A program made the translations under genes and the position numbers. 16,254 nucleotides of DNA from Armatimonadota bacterium (lineage in GTDB: Bacteria > Armatimonadota > Zipacnadia > Zipacnadales > UBA11051). The stretch lies in the NCBI GenBank assembly GCA_003542955.1, contig DPJP01000029.1, positions 6,473 through 22,726 on the forward strand, written 5' to 3'. This document shows, one piece after another, positions 1-6,893 of this stretch. Below the pieces are notes generated by a model. The model was not told where the DNA came from. It was given only the letters and a program-made list of their open reading frames with translations, and made no database searches. Each line of letters opens with the position of its first letter. The first letter of the stretch is position 1.

Positions 1-113
1 TCGATGCGGGTGTCGTCGTCGATGGTGCCGTCGGTCAAGGGAACGTTGAAGTCTACTCGTACGAGAGCCGTCTTGCCCGCGATGTCGCGGTCGAGGATTG
101 TCGCCTTGTGCAT
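1..113 (-). CDS. pgk: Phosphoglycerate kinase, N-terminal fragment
   Basis: Only the first 37 codons are in the window; the gene runs off the left edge. The translated start ([20 protein letters not shown] followed by DFNVPL) contains the VRVDFNVP signature that opens the N-terminal, 3-phosphoglycerate-binding domain of phosphoglycerate kinase. The enzyme transfers phosphate from 1,3-bisphosphoglycerate to ADP in glycolysis, or the reverse in gluconeogenesis. It lies downstream of gap on the same strand after 144 bp, the classical gap-pgk order. The Shine-Dalgarno is poor: the bases before ATG read GGGGGCACTCCC, so GGGGG seven bases upstream is the best candidate. Identity is seen directly in the motif; activity cannot be judged from a fragment. 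Confidence 0.93.
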   Translation of the reverse strand, partial: MHKATILDRDIAGKTALVRVDFNVPLTDGTIDDDTRI

Positions 114-158
114 GGGAGTGCCCCCATTCGTGGGAGTGTCGCGGCCTACGGATACAGT

Positions 159-190
159 GCGGAGGCGGACGTGACACCATCCGCCTCCGC
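159..190 (-). promoter_or_regulatory. Perfect 11-bp hairpin between gap and pgk
   Basis: GCGGAGGCGGA (159-169) is followed after a 10-base loop by its exact reverse complement TCCGCCTCCGC (180-190). It sits 68 bases after the gap stop codon and 46 bases before the pgk start. There is no T-run on either strand after the stem, so it is not a standard intrinsic terminator. It could be an mRNA-processing or 3'-stabilising structure that sets the gap to pgk ratio, or a partial attenuator. The structure is seen; the role is inferred. Confidence 0.5.
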
Positions 191-257
191 TTGGGCAGGT
201 TCCATATTATGGCGGCGGGTGAGTCATCACCACACCGCGCTACGGGCAGGCACTCGC

Positions 258-1301
258 CTAGCCGCCGCAGCAGCAGCAGCCGCAGAGACCTTTGCCCAGC
301 TTGACCATCAGTTCCGCGGTGCGCGAGGCGTAGCCCCACTCGTTGTCGTACCAGCCGAGCACCTTGACCAGCGTGCCGTCGATGACCTTGGTGTACTCGG
401 CATCGAAGATGCACGAGTGCGGGTTGCCGACGATGTCGGCCCGAACGATCGGGGCCTCGGAGTACTCGAGGTAGCCCTTCAGATCGCCCTCCGCGGCAGC
501 CTTGAAGGCGGCGTTGATCTCTTCCACCGTCGTCGCCTTCTCGACATTGAGCACGAAGTCGGTCACCGAGCCGGTCGGTGTGGGCACGCGCAGGGCGATG
601 CCGTCCATCTTGCCGTCGAGCTCCGGGATGACCACGCCGATGGCCGAGGCCGCGCCGGTGCTGGTCGGGACGATGTTCTCGGCCGCCGAGCGGGCCCGGC
701 GGAGGTCCTTGTGGGGGCCGTCCATCAGGTTCTGGTCGGAGGTGTAGCTATGGACGGTGGTGATGATCCCGTTGATGATGCCGAAGCTCTCGTGCAGAAC
801 CTTGCACATCGGCGCCAGTGAGTTGGTGGTGCAGGAGGCGTTCGAGATCAGGTTGTGCTTGGCCGGGTCGTAGGCGTCATCATTGACACCCAGAACGACT
901 GTTACCAGGTCGTCGGACTTGCCGCCCGCGGGGGCGGAGATGACGACCTTCTTGGCGCCGGCGGTGATGTGCTTGCGGGCTTCGTCCGGCTTGCGGAAGA
1001 AGCCGGTGGACTCGAGGACAACGTCGACACCGAGGTCGCCCCACGGCAGGTTCGCCGGGTCGCGCTCCGAGAGGCTCTTGATGGCCTTGCCGTTGACGAT
1101 GATCTCGCCGTCGCCATCGGTGATATCGGCATCCATGACGCCATAGACGCTGTCGTACTTCAGCAGATAGGCCAGTGTTGCGTCGTCGGTGAGGTCATTT
1201 GCCGCTACAACCTCGACCTCGTCGGCGAAATTCTCAAACAGGGCCTTGCACACCTGGCGGCCAATGCGGCCAAAACCGTTGATAGCTACTCGTACAGACA
1301 C
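258..1301 (-). CDS. gap: Glyceraldehyde-3-phosphate dehydrogenase with Cys-rich C-terminal tail
   Basis: Oxidises glyceraldehyde-3-phosphate to 1,3-bisphosphoglycerate in the cytoplasm, or reverses this in gluconeogenesis. The 347 residues cover the family's full length: Rossmann motif INGFGRIGR at 7-15, NDLTD at 35-39 (the Asp36-Leu37 pattern of NAD-preferring enzymes), SNASCTTN at 153-160 with catalytic Cys157, His184 in [10 protein letters not shown], and the closing [12 protein letters not shown] near 316-327. After the usual end (VKLGKGL) there is an extra octapeptide, CGCCCCGG, carrying five cysteines, which is not typical of GAPDH. The start is GTG, chosen because AGGAGG lies eight bases upstream and the family N-terminus begins here. 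Its own promoter overlaps the end of yvcK, and pgk follows. Confidence 0.97.
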   Translation of the reverse strand: MSVRVAINGFGRIGRQVCKALFENFADEVEVVAANDLTDDATLAYLLKYDSVYGVMDADITDGDGEIIVNGKAIKSLSERDPANLPWGDLGVDVVLESTGFFRKPDEARKHITAGAKKVVISAPAGGKSDDLVTVVLGVNDDAYDPAKHNLISNASCTTNSLAPMCKVLHESFGIINGIITTVHSYTSDQNLMDGPHKDLRRARSAAENIVPTSTGAASAIGVVIPELDGKMDGIALRVPTPTGSVTDFVLNVEKATTVEEINAAFKAAAEGDLKGYLEYSEAPIVRADIVGNPHSCIFDAEYTKVIDGTLVKVLGWYDNEWGYASRTAELMVKLGKGLCGCCCCGG

Positions 1302-1341
1302 AGTCGACTCCTCCTAGTATTTCAGGGTCTGATTCCGGCAC

Positions 1342-1405
1342 TGAGCACGGCAGCCCGAGGGTGGATATTGGGCGACTGAGGCCCTGCCGGCGTTCAATGT
1401 GCTCA
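1342..1405 (-). promoter_or_regulatory. Inverted repeat in the gap leader
   Basis: Within the roughly 125-base untranslated leader expected from the gap promoter, a 7-base inverted repeat (TGAGCAC at 1342-1348 and GTGCTCA at 1399-1405) encloses 50 bases. A second short complementary pair, GGCAG (1349-1353) with CTGCC (1384-1388), lies just inside. The leader RNA could therefore fold into a branched hairpin upstream of the gap ribosome site. The repeats are seen; regulation is inferred, and no known riboswitch is recognised. Confidence 0.3.
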
Positions 1406-1434
1406 CCAAAGAACATATTGTTATGCGATTGGAT

Positions 1435-1463
1435 TTTATACTACATATTCCGCGCCTTTACAA
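1435..1463 (-). promoter_or_regulatory. Probable sigma-70-type promoter of gap
   Basis: Reading the minus strand, TTGTAA (plus positions 1458-1463) is followed after exactly 17 bases by TATAAA (1435-1440). This matches TTGACA-N17-TATAAT in four of six and five of six positions. The stretch is clearly AT-richer than its surroundings. The -35 box overlaps the TAA stop codon of yvcK, so gap can be transcribed apart from the upstream genes. Confidence 0.65.
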
Positions 1464-2744
1464 CCCTATCTTCGTCTCCTCCGCGACGATGCGCAGAATC
1501 GCGTCGGTCAGCTTGTCGGGCGCGTGACGGGCCCAGTCATCATCAGACAGCAGGGCCGCCTCGACCGGGATATAGCCCATCCTGGCGATGACCGCCGCGT
1601 CGGGCTCGACGAACTCCGCGCCGGCGGCGCTGTAGCGCTCGAGCACCTCCCGGTCGGGTCTGCGCGTATTGAGCAGAACGTAGTCGAAGACCGGCTCCGC
1701 GATGTGCTTCTCGATGGCCGCGACGTGATCCGAGGCGGTGAAGCCATCGGTCTCACCCGGCTGCGTCATGACGTTGCAGACGAACACGCGTGTCGCCTTC
1801 GTGTTCTGGAGCGCCTCGGCAACACCCTTGACGAGCAGATTCGGCACCACGCTCGTGAATGTGCTCCCCGGACCGATGACGACGATGTCGCATTCCGCGA
1901 TGGCCGTCAGCGCCTCCGGAACCGCCTGCGGCGCCGGCGGATCGAGGAACACGTAGTCGATGGCCTGCGGGGAAGTCGTGATTGCCGTCTCACCGCGTAC
2001 CATGGTGCCGTCAACAAGGCGTGCGCAGAGCTCGACATGCTGAAGCGTCGGTGGCAGCACGCGGCCGCGGATAGCCAGGACTCGACTGGTCTCACGGACC
2101 GCCTGCTCGAAGTCGCCGGTGATGTCGGTCAGCGCGGCAATCAGCAGGTTGCCGATGCTGTGGCCGGAGAGTTCGCCGACATCCCCATCGAAGCGGTACT
2201 GGAGCAGCTTCGTCATCATCGGCTCTTCATCGGCCAGGGCGACCAGGCAGTTGCGGATGTCTCCCGGCGGCAGGTTCAGCAGCGGAATATCCCGCGTCAG
2301 GCGACCGGAACTGCCGCCGTCATCGGAGACCGTGGCAATGGCCGTGAGGTTCGCTGTTCGTTGCTTGAGGCCCCGAAGCAGGTACGAGAGGCCGGTGCCG
2401 CCGCCGACGGTGACCACGGAGTGGCCCATGGCCCGCCTGCGGCGCGTCCACATTACATCAACGAGTTCGCCCGCGTCAGGCAGCAGCGCCTGTGCCACCG
2501 AGCGGAGCACCTGACGCACAGACAGCGCGACAATGGCGAGCCCGATGGCGATCGCGGCGGCGCCCCAGAGGCTGGCAGCCCACGGCCCACCCGTGTAGAT
2601 GGTCAATTCGTAGGCGAACAGGTTCAGCACCAGCACCGCGCCGAGGGCGGCGACAATGATGCCGAGCAACAGAAGCGCGAACCAGCGCTTGACGCGCAGG
2701 CCCGGCTGCAGCCACCGTAATGCCCGCTGCCAGGGTGTCCTCAT
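1458..2744 (-). CDS. yvcK: YvcK-family gluconeogenesis/morphogenesis factor with N-terminal membrane segments
   Basis: YvcK (CofD-related, UPF0052) proteins bind UDP-sugars and are needed for growth on gluconeogenic carbon and for normal cell-wall synthesis in Bacillus and mycobacteria. The family hallmarks are present: VGGGTGLS at 113-120, VSDDGGSSGRL at 139-149, GDIRNCL at 161-167, HSIGNL at 195-200, GPGS at 291-294 and CNVMTQPGETDG at 323-334. Unlike the roughly 320-residue Bacillus protein, this 428-residue form has about 100 extra N-terminal residues with two hydrophobic segments (about 21-43 and 54-75), so it is probably membrane-anchored with the enzyme-like domain in the cytoplasm. 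The ATG is preceded by AGGTGA nine bases upstream. It lies 67 bp after the PurS-like gene and before gap, which fits a role in carbon-flow control. Confidence 0.93.
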   Translation of the reverse strand: MRTPWQRALRWLQPGLRVKRWFALLLLGIIVAALGAVLVLNLFAYELTIYTGGPWAASLWGAAAIAIGLAIVALSVRQVLRSVAQALLPDAGELVDVMWTRRRRAMGHSVVTVGGGTGLSYLLRGLKQRTANLTAIATVSDDGGSSGRLTRDIPLLNLPPGDIRNCLVALADEEPMMTKLLQYRFDGDVGELSGHSIGNLLIAALTDITGDFEQAVRETSRVLAIRGRVLPPTLQHVELCARLVDGTMVRGETAITTSPQAIDYVFLDPPAPQAVPEALTAIAECDIVVIGPGSTFTSVVPNLLVKGVAEALQNTKATRVFVCNVMTQPGETDGFTASDHVAAIEKHIAEPVFDYVLLNTRRPDREVLERYSAAGAEFVEPDAAVIARMGYIPVEAALLSDDDWARHAPDKLTDAILRIVAEETKIGL

Positions 2745-2811
2745 ACCTGTGCATCACCTGGTCCGTCCATCCGGCCCTGGGAGTGACGCGCTTGCGCCGG
2801 GCGGCGTGGGC

Positions 2812-3342
2812 TCACCACATCTGGTACTGCTGGAAGTGGGGGTTGAGCAGCAGGCCCTGCTCTCTCGAGACGGTCACGGCAAGCTTCTCGGCCAACTGCT
2901 CGGCCTGCTCGCGGGTATCTGCCCTGAGTGTGAGTGTCCAGAGGTTGCCTGCCACCACGTCGACGACCCGATCACCGTACCCCAGTCGACCCCGGAGTGC
3001 ACTCAGAACGCCGCCGCCGGCCCCGCTGTCGGGGTCGGTGACGAGAACGTTGACGGTCCAGAGGCCGTCCTCGCGTGGCTCCGACGGGTGCGCGGAGCCC
3101 GCCGAGACGCTGTAGCGATGCTTGTTCGGATTGACGAACAGGTTCGTCCGCTCCGCCAACTCCGTGGCGAGCTCAAGCGCGGCCTGCTCGTGCTCCACGT
3201 TGAGGTCAAGACGATAGTAGTCGGCCCGCCTGAGTTCAACAAGTGTGTCCTGGTAGCCGAGCCGCCGGCGCAGCGCATTCGAGGCCGTCAGCGCCGTGAC
3301 ATCGGGGATCTTCAGTTGGACGGTCAGTTCCACAGTCTGCAT
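2812..3342 (-). CDS. Tandem PurS-like domain protein
   Basis: The 176-residue protein is made of two similar halves (about 4-79 and 95-175). Each has a beta strand, a helix ending ALRxRLGY, two strands, a second helix rich in E/A/L, and a closing LxxNPxxxxYxx segment (LFVNPNKHRYSV at 68-79; LLLNPHFQQYQM at 164-175). This is the layout of PurS, the roughly 80-residue ferredoxin-like subunit of formylglycinamidine ribonucleotide synthase, whose hallmarks are a xLGYxxV turn and a C-terminal NxxxxxYxx strand. A linker rich in S, G, P and E joins the halves. No purL or purQ is adjacent; the neighbour is yvcK. The duplicated form may mimic a PurS dimer and serve in regulation or as a fused PurS. 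The domain match is by pattern only. The ATG is preceded by GGTGGA seven bases upstream. Confidence 0.72.
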   Translation of the reverse strand: MQTVELTVQLKIPDVTALTASNALRRRLGYQDTLVELRRADYYRLDLNVEHEQAALELATELAERTNLFVNPNKHRYSVSAGSAHPSEPREDGLWTVNVLVTDPDSGAGGGVLSALRGRLGYGDRVVDVVAGNLWTLTLRADTREQAEQLAEKLAVTVSREQGLLLNPHFQQYQMW

Positions 3343-3522
3343 GTCGATTCCACCACTCCGAAGGAGAAGAAGGGCCCTGCGACGAATAGGCTATCCACAG
3401 GACCGATTCACCAGTCACAGCATCACCACCTGCGCAGACACGAGCCCTTCGGACATGCTGCGCGGCAGGTGCTGCGCCTGTCAATCGTTCGTCTGACGTG
3501 TGCGCGGAGTGCACCGAGTGTC

Positions 3523-3551
3523 ATGATACACCCCTCGGCGACGCGCGGCAA
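3523..3551 (-). promoter_or_regulatory. Candidate promoter of the PurS-like/yvcK transcript
   Basis: On the minus strand TTGCCG (plus 3546-3551) is followed after 17 bases by TATCAT (3523-3528), acceptable boxes with ideal spacing. It would give a leader of about 175 bases before the PurS-like ATG at 3342. The remainder of the 263-bp divergent space (3343-3605) shows no gene and no stronger promoter on either strand. Confidence 0.35.
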
Positions 3552-3605
3552 TACCCGGCTCCGCCGCACGACCGGCGCGAGCCCGGCAAGAGGGTCGAGT
3601 TGACC

Positions 3606-4325
3606 ATGCGAGTGCACGTGGAGGGACCGGAAGAGGATATCATCGAACAGGGGGCTTCCCCCGTCGATGACGTTGAGGGGCCGCCGGCGGATGTGGCCAC
3701 CGATGAAGAGCAGGAGCCGGAAGTCGCGCCGGAGGATGAACTGCTCGATACGGTCGTCCACATTCTTTCGACGGCCGGCGCCTACTCTGTACTGCACCCC
3801 GGCTGCGGGATTGGCCGCTGGGCGCGGAGGCTGGCGGATGCCGGCTTCCAGGTGACCGCGTTCGACCTTGCGTCGGCGATGGTGCGTGGAGCCGCAGCCG
3901 CGGCGCAGGCATCCAACCGCGCAATCAAGTACCTCGTGGATGACCCCTCGCTGCCGACCCGACAGACCGCCAGGTACGACGGCCTCTTTGCCCCCAACCT
4001 GCTCCACCAACTCGGATTCCGGGAGCGGCAGCGGACCCTGAGACTGCTGAGCAAGTGCCTGCGGCCGGGCGGTGTGGCCGTGGTGACGGTGCTCTCGACG
4101 CGCGACAAGCTCTACGGCCACGGGCGCGAGGTCGAGCCCGATACCTTCGAGATCGTCCCCGGGCAGACGATGCACTTCTTCACCGAGGACGAGCTTGCAT
4201 ACGAACTCGAGCGCTACTTCCACGTGGCATTCCTGGATATCACCCGCGAGATCGAGACCGATCACCTCGGCGGCCGCCGCGAGTATGTGGTGCTCGTCGC
4301 CGGCGGGATCAAGCGGGAGACCTGA
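3606..4325 (+). CDS. Class I SAM-dependent methyltransferase-like protein
   Basis: The 239-residue protein has a very acidic N-terminal stretch (about 1-47, rich in Glu and Asp) followed by a Rossmann-type methyltransferase core: motif I HPGCGIGRWARRLADAG (64-80), the motif II acidic residue Asp87 in VTAFDLASAM, a YDGLFAPNLLHQL segment (124-136, the usual place of motif IV), and LRPGGVAVVTVLS (152-164). The first acidic position of motif I, usually Asp or Glu (VLDxGCGxG), is His64 here. The substrate is unknown. ATG at 3606 is preferred; a GTG at 3498 would add 36 residues with a Cys/Pro-rich, non-family-like sequence, and the ribosome site at 3606 (GAGGG, 11 bases upstream) is only moderate, so the start is uncertain. 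It diverges from the PurS-like gene and converges on the next gene with 10 bp between stops. Confidence 0.8.
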   Translation: MRVHVEGPEEDIIEQGASPVDDVEGPPADVATDEEQEPEVAPEDELLDTVVHILSTAGAYSVLHPGCGIGRWARRLADAGFQVTAFDLASAMVRGAAAAAQASNRAIKYLVDDPSLPTRQTARYDGLFAPNLLHQLGFRERQRTLRLLSKCLRPGGVAVVTVLSTRDKLYGHGREVEPDTFEIVPGQTMHFFTEDELAYELERYFHVAFLDITREIETDHLGGRREYVVLVAGGIKRET

Positions 4326-4335
4326 GCAGCCCGGC

Positions 4336-6642
4336 TCACCTGAAGATCAGGTCGCTCAGGTCGTAGGAGATACCCCAGAATGTGCCGATATCGTTGTTGT
4401 ATTGTATCTGCCCGCCATTGCCCGCATCGCCCTCGGCGGTGATCTCCTCCGACCAGCGGGCAACCCCGGCCATGATGTCCAGGCGTCGGATCGGCGAGTA
4501 CGACAACCCCAGCAGATAGGCATCACCGTCGCCGGTGTTACTGTATCCGACGCTCACGCCCCAGGGGTGATGCATCCGGCTGCGCAGCGCGAAGCTCACT
4601 GCCTCGGCGGTCGGTTCCAGCGTCAGGTGCGCCCGCACGTAGTGTCTCTCATCTCCCTCAGGACACGCGGCGTTGGACTTGGCCTCGGAGAACGTGACTG
4701 AGACGTCCTGGACGGACACGTACTCTCTCTTCGCGCGTTCGCGCGCGTCCTTGTTCAAGGGGTACCTGTAGAAGTAGGCCCCCTCCGCGCCCTTCCCCCC
4801 GACATCCGCGATGCCAAGCCTGGGCAGTCCCGGATCGGGCGCGGATGAGAAGAGCCCCGTCCCCATGAGCGCTACGTTCTGGAAGCTCGAAAGCTGCCCG
4901 AGTGGTTCCGCGGACCACAGGCTCGTCCCGAAGGAGCCTGTCGCCTCAGCCAGGGCTTCCACGTCGGCAGGGGGGCGCACGATTGCGTTCAGCCGCAGCA
5001 AGTACCCCCGGCTGACGTGTATGCGACTCGGATCTTCTGCATCCGACTTGCGCTCGGCTTCAGCAGCCGGGTTGCTCAGCACCCGGCCGTCGGGCTCGAA
5101 GCGGAGTGGGATGCTCTCCGTCCGCGCGGTGCCTTCTGCCGGTGTTCGAACAGCCTCGATCGTTGCGCTGTAGCTGCCGGGAGGCAGTCCAAGGAATGCG
5201 AAGTAGCCCGGGACATCGGCCACGTAGTCGCGGGCCTCGGCGCTGCCGATAGGCCCACTCAGCTTCACCGTCCGCGGCGTGGCGACGGGTACACTCGCAG
5301 TCAGCTTCGCCGGCAGCTTGAGGCCAAATCGTCCCTGCTCGTCCGTCTCAACGCACTGCACGTTGGCCGCGCTCACGGCCGTGGCGCCGGGGGGCCGCAG
5401 AATGATCAGGTAGCCGGGGGCCACGGGAGGCACCGAGCCTCCGGTTCCCCCGGTCGGACCATGACGGACGACGCCGCGGAGTATCAACTCGGGGGCTTCA
5501 GCGCCCGTCGTCAGTGCGGACTGCGCGGCGTGGACAAGCACGGAGGCCAGACCGGCAGGCTGACCCTCCCAGGTCACGACCTTGCCCACAATCGGCAGCG
5601 TCCCGGCCGTGCTGTTCGGCGGCTGATTGAGCTCGACACCGAACCCGCCCAGGAGCGCCGATGTCATCTGCTGCGGATTCCCCCCCTGGTCGAAGAACTC
5701 ACAGCCATACTCAAGCCGGAATGAGCCCTTGTCGGCGCCCGCGGCCTCCGTCCAGGCGGTCGCATGCGGTTGTGTGAGCCTCATCGTTACCGAGGTCGGC
5801 CCGGCAGGCGGCCCCGCCTCAATGTAACCCTCCACGCCGGTCAGCAGGTCACTGAGGTTGGTCTCGAGGCTCTCACGGGAGATCGGTGCAAGCTCGACCT
5901 GCGCCGTCTCCGATGCGGTGAAACCGACGGCATAGGTGAGCGCGTACTTCTCCAGCGACGGGATCGTCGTCGTCGAGAGCAATTCGTGCAGCGTGCTGTG
6001 GTCGGCGAGTGTGGCAAGCTCGCCCCCCAGAGACGTGAGCGGCACCGACTTGGCCGGCTTCCCGACCCCTGCGGGCACGAGTATCTGCAGAGCGCGGCGG
6101 CGGTCGACTACCCTCGCGGCGTGCTCGTCCAGGAGACCGGCCGCGGTCATCACGTCGCGCTGTCGCACCTCGGCCGGTTTCGGCAGCAGCCATGCCATCT
6201 CACGCTTGATGCGTTTGGCGACGGCCCGGATGGCCTGCGTGCGGTCCTCAGCCTTCTTGAGCTTGACGGCTGTTTCCAGTTGCTGAGCATAGCTGCCCAG
6301 CCGCGTCTGCCAGGCGAACTCCTCGAGAGCCGCATCGAGCGCCGGCCACAGATGGACCGAGGCGGGGTCTTCTATCTGCAGGGCCGCGGCAACCATCGCC
6401 AGCCGCTCGTCGCGGGTTCTGCGTGAGTCGTAGAAGTCGAGGAGTGAAGCCTGGTCAGCAAAGCCCGGCTCGCCGATGCCGGGCATGTCGCGGCCCGGCA
6501 TGGGGCCGAACTCCGCGGTCGCGGTCGCCCCCTGCGCATGGGCGACGGACGGACACGCAAGCGGAAGCAGTACAACCAACGAGAGGACCACACAACCCGA
6601 ACAGAACCTGCACATAGCCACCCAGCCCTTCCTGGCAATCAT
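4336..6642 (-). CDS. Large secreted protein with carboxypeptidase-regulatory-like domain, function unknown
   Basis: A 768-residue exported protein not recognised as a named family. The N-terminus has a charged start (MIARKGW), a hydrophobic core at about 17-30 and a type I signal-peptidase site after AHA (34-36). Residues about 60-190 are helical and charged. About 350-520 looks like an Ig-fold or carboxypeptidase-regulatory-like region: VETDEQGRFGLKLPA at 431-445 and GYFAFLGLPPGSYSATIEA at 479-497 match the pattern of such domains. The last 100 residues (GVSVGYSNTGDGDAYLLGLS, then LDIMAGVARW, ending WGISYDLSDLIF) alternate polar and hydrophobic residues like outer-membrane beta strands. ATG at 6642 was chosen because GGGGAG lies four bases upstream; ATG at 6615 would also keep a signal peptide. 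The protein probably sits in the cell envelope. Confidence 0.75.
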   Translation of the reverse strand: MIARKGWVAMCRFCSGCVVLSLVVLLPLACPSVAHAQGATATAEFGPMPGRDMPGIGEPGFADQASLLDFYDSRRTRDERLAMVAAALQIEDPASVHLWPALDAALEEFAWQTRLGSYAQQLETAVKLKKAEDRTQAIRAVAKRIKREMAWLLPKPAEVRQRDVMTAAGLLDEHAARVVDRRRALQILVPAGVGKPAKSVPLTSLGGELATLADHSTLHELLSTTTIPSLEKYALTYAVGFTASETAQVELAPISRESLETNLSDLLTGVEGYIEAGPPAGPTSVTMRLTQPHATAWTEAAGADKGSFRLEYGCEFFDQGGNPQQMTSALLGGFGVELNQPPNSTAGTLPIVGKVVTWEGQPAGLASVLVHAAQSALTTGAEAPELILRGVVRHGPTGGTGGSVPPVAPGYLIILRPPGATAVSAANVQCVETDEQGRFGLKLPAKLTASVPVATPRTVKLSGPIGSAEARDYVADVPGYFAFLGLPPGSYSATIEAVRTPAEGTARTESIPLRFEPDGRVLSNPAAEAERKSDAEDPSRIHVSRGYLLRLNAIVRPPADVEALAEATGSFGTSLWSAEPLGQLSSFQNVALMGTGLFSSAPDPGLPRLGIADVGGKGAEGAYFYRYPLNKDARERAKREYVSVQDVSVTFSEAKSNAACPEGDERHYVRAHLTLEPTAEAVSFALRSRMHHPWGVSVGYSNTGDGDAYLLGLSYSPIRRLDIMAGVARWSEEITAEGDAGNGGQIQYNNDIGTFWGISYDLSDLIFR

Positions 6643-6893
6643 CCGCTCCCCGGCGCGCGGGGAGACGACGATCACTGTGAGAAGCACGGCCGGCAACGGC
6701 GTGAAGTCGGGTCAATCGACGGTGACGACACCGAGTGCGACTCACCATACCATACCGCGAACCGATATTCCAACACTGTTCGTGCCGACTGCGTAGCGGG
6801 CTCCCGGAGGAACCGCCGAGCGCGGGGGCGAACCAATGCCCGGTTCACGCAGCAAGCGGGCATGACAGCAGCGACTTCACGAGAGGAACCACA

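Noticed and set aside
3423..4265. A 280-codon minus-strand open frame
   Set aside because: The plus strand here encodes recognisable methyltransferase motifs; the opposite frame has none.
4338..4352. Hairpin ACCTGA-AGA-TCAGGT at the convergent stop codons as a terminator
   Set aside because: The stem is only 6 bp, lies mostly inside the coding end of the secreted protein and has no T-run on either strand.
6643..6893. Promoters in the divergent space before the opine dehydrogenase-like gene
   Set aside because: TTGGAA and TATGGT-like boxes occur on the minus strand but with wrong spacing; no pair on either strand is convincing.
6735..6893. N-terminal extension of the opine dehydrogenase-like protein
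   Set aside because: The open frame extends upstream, but the sequence is not family-like and a strong ribosome site marks the ATG at 6894.
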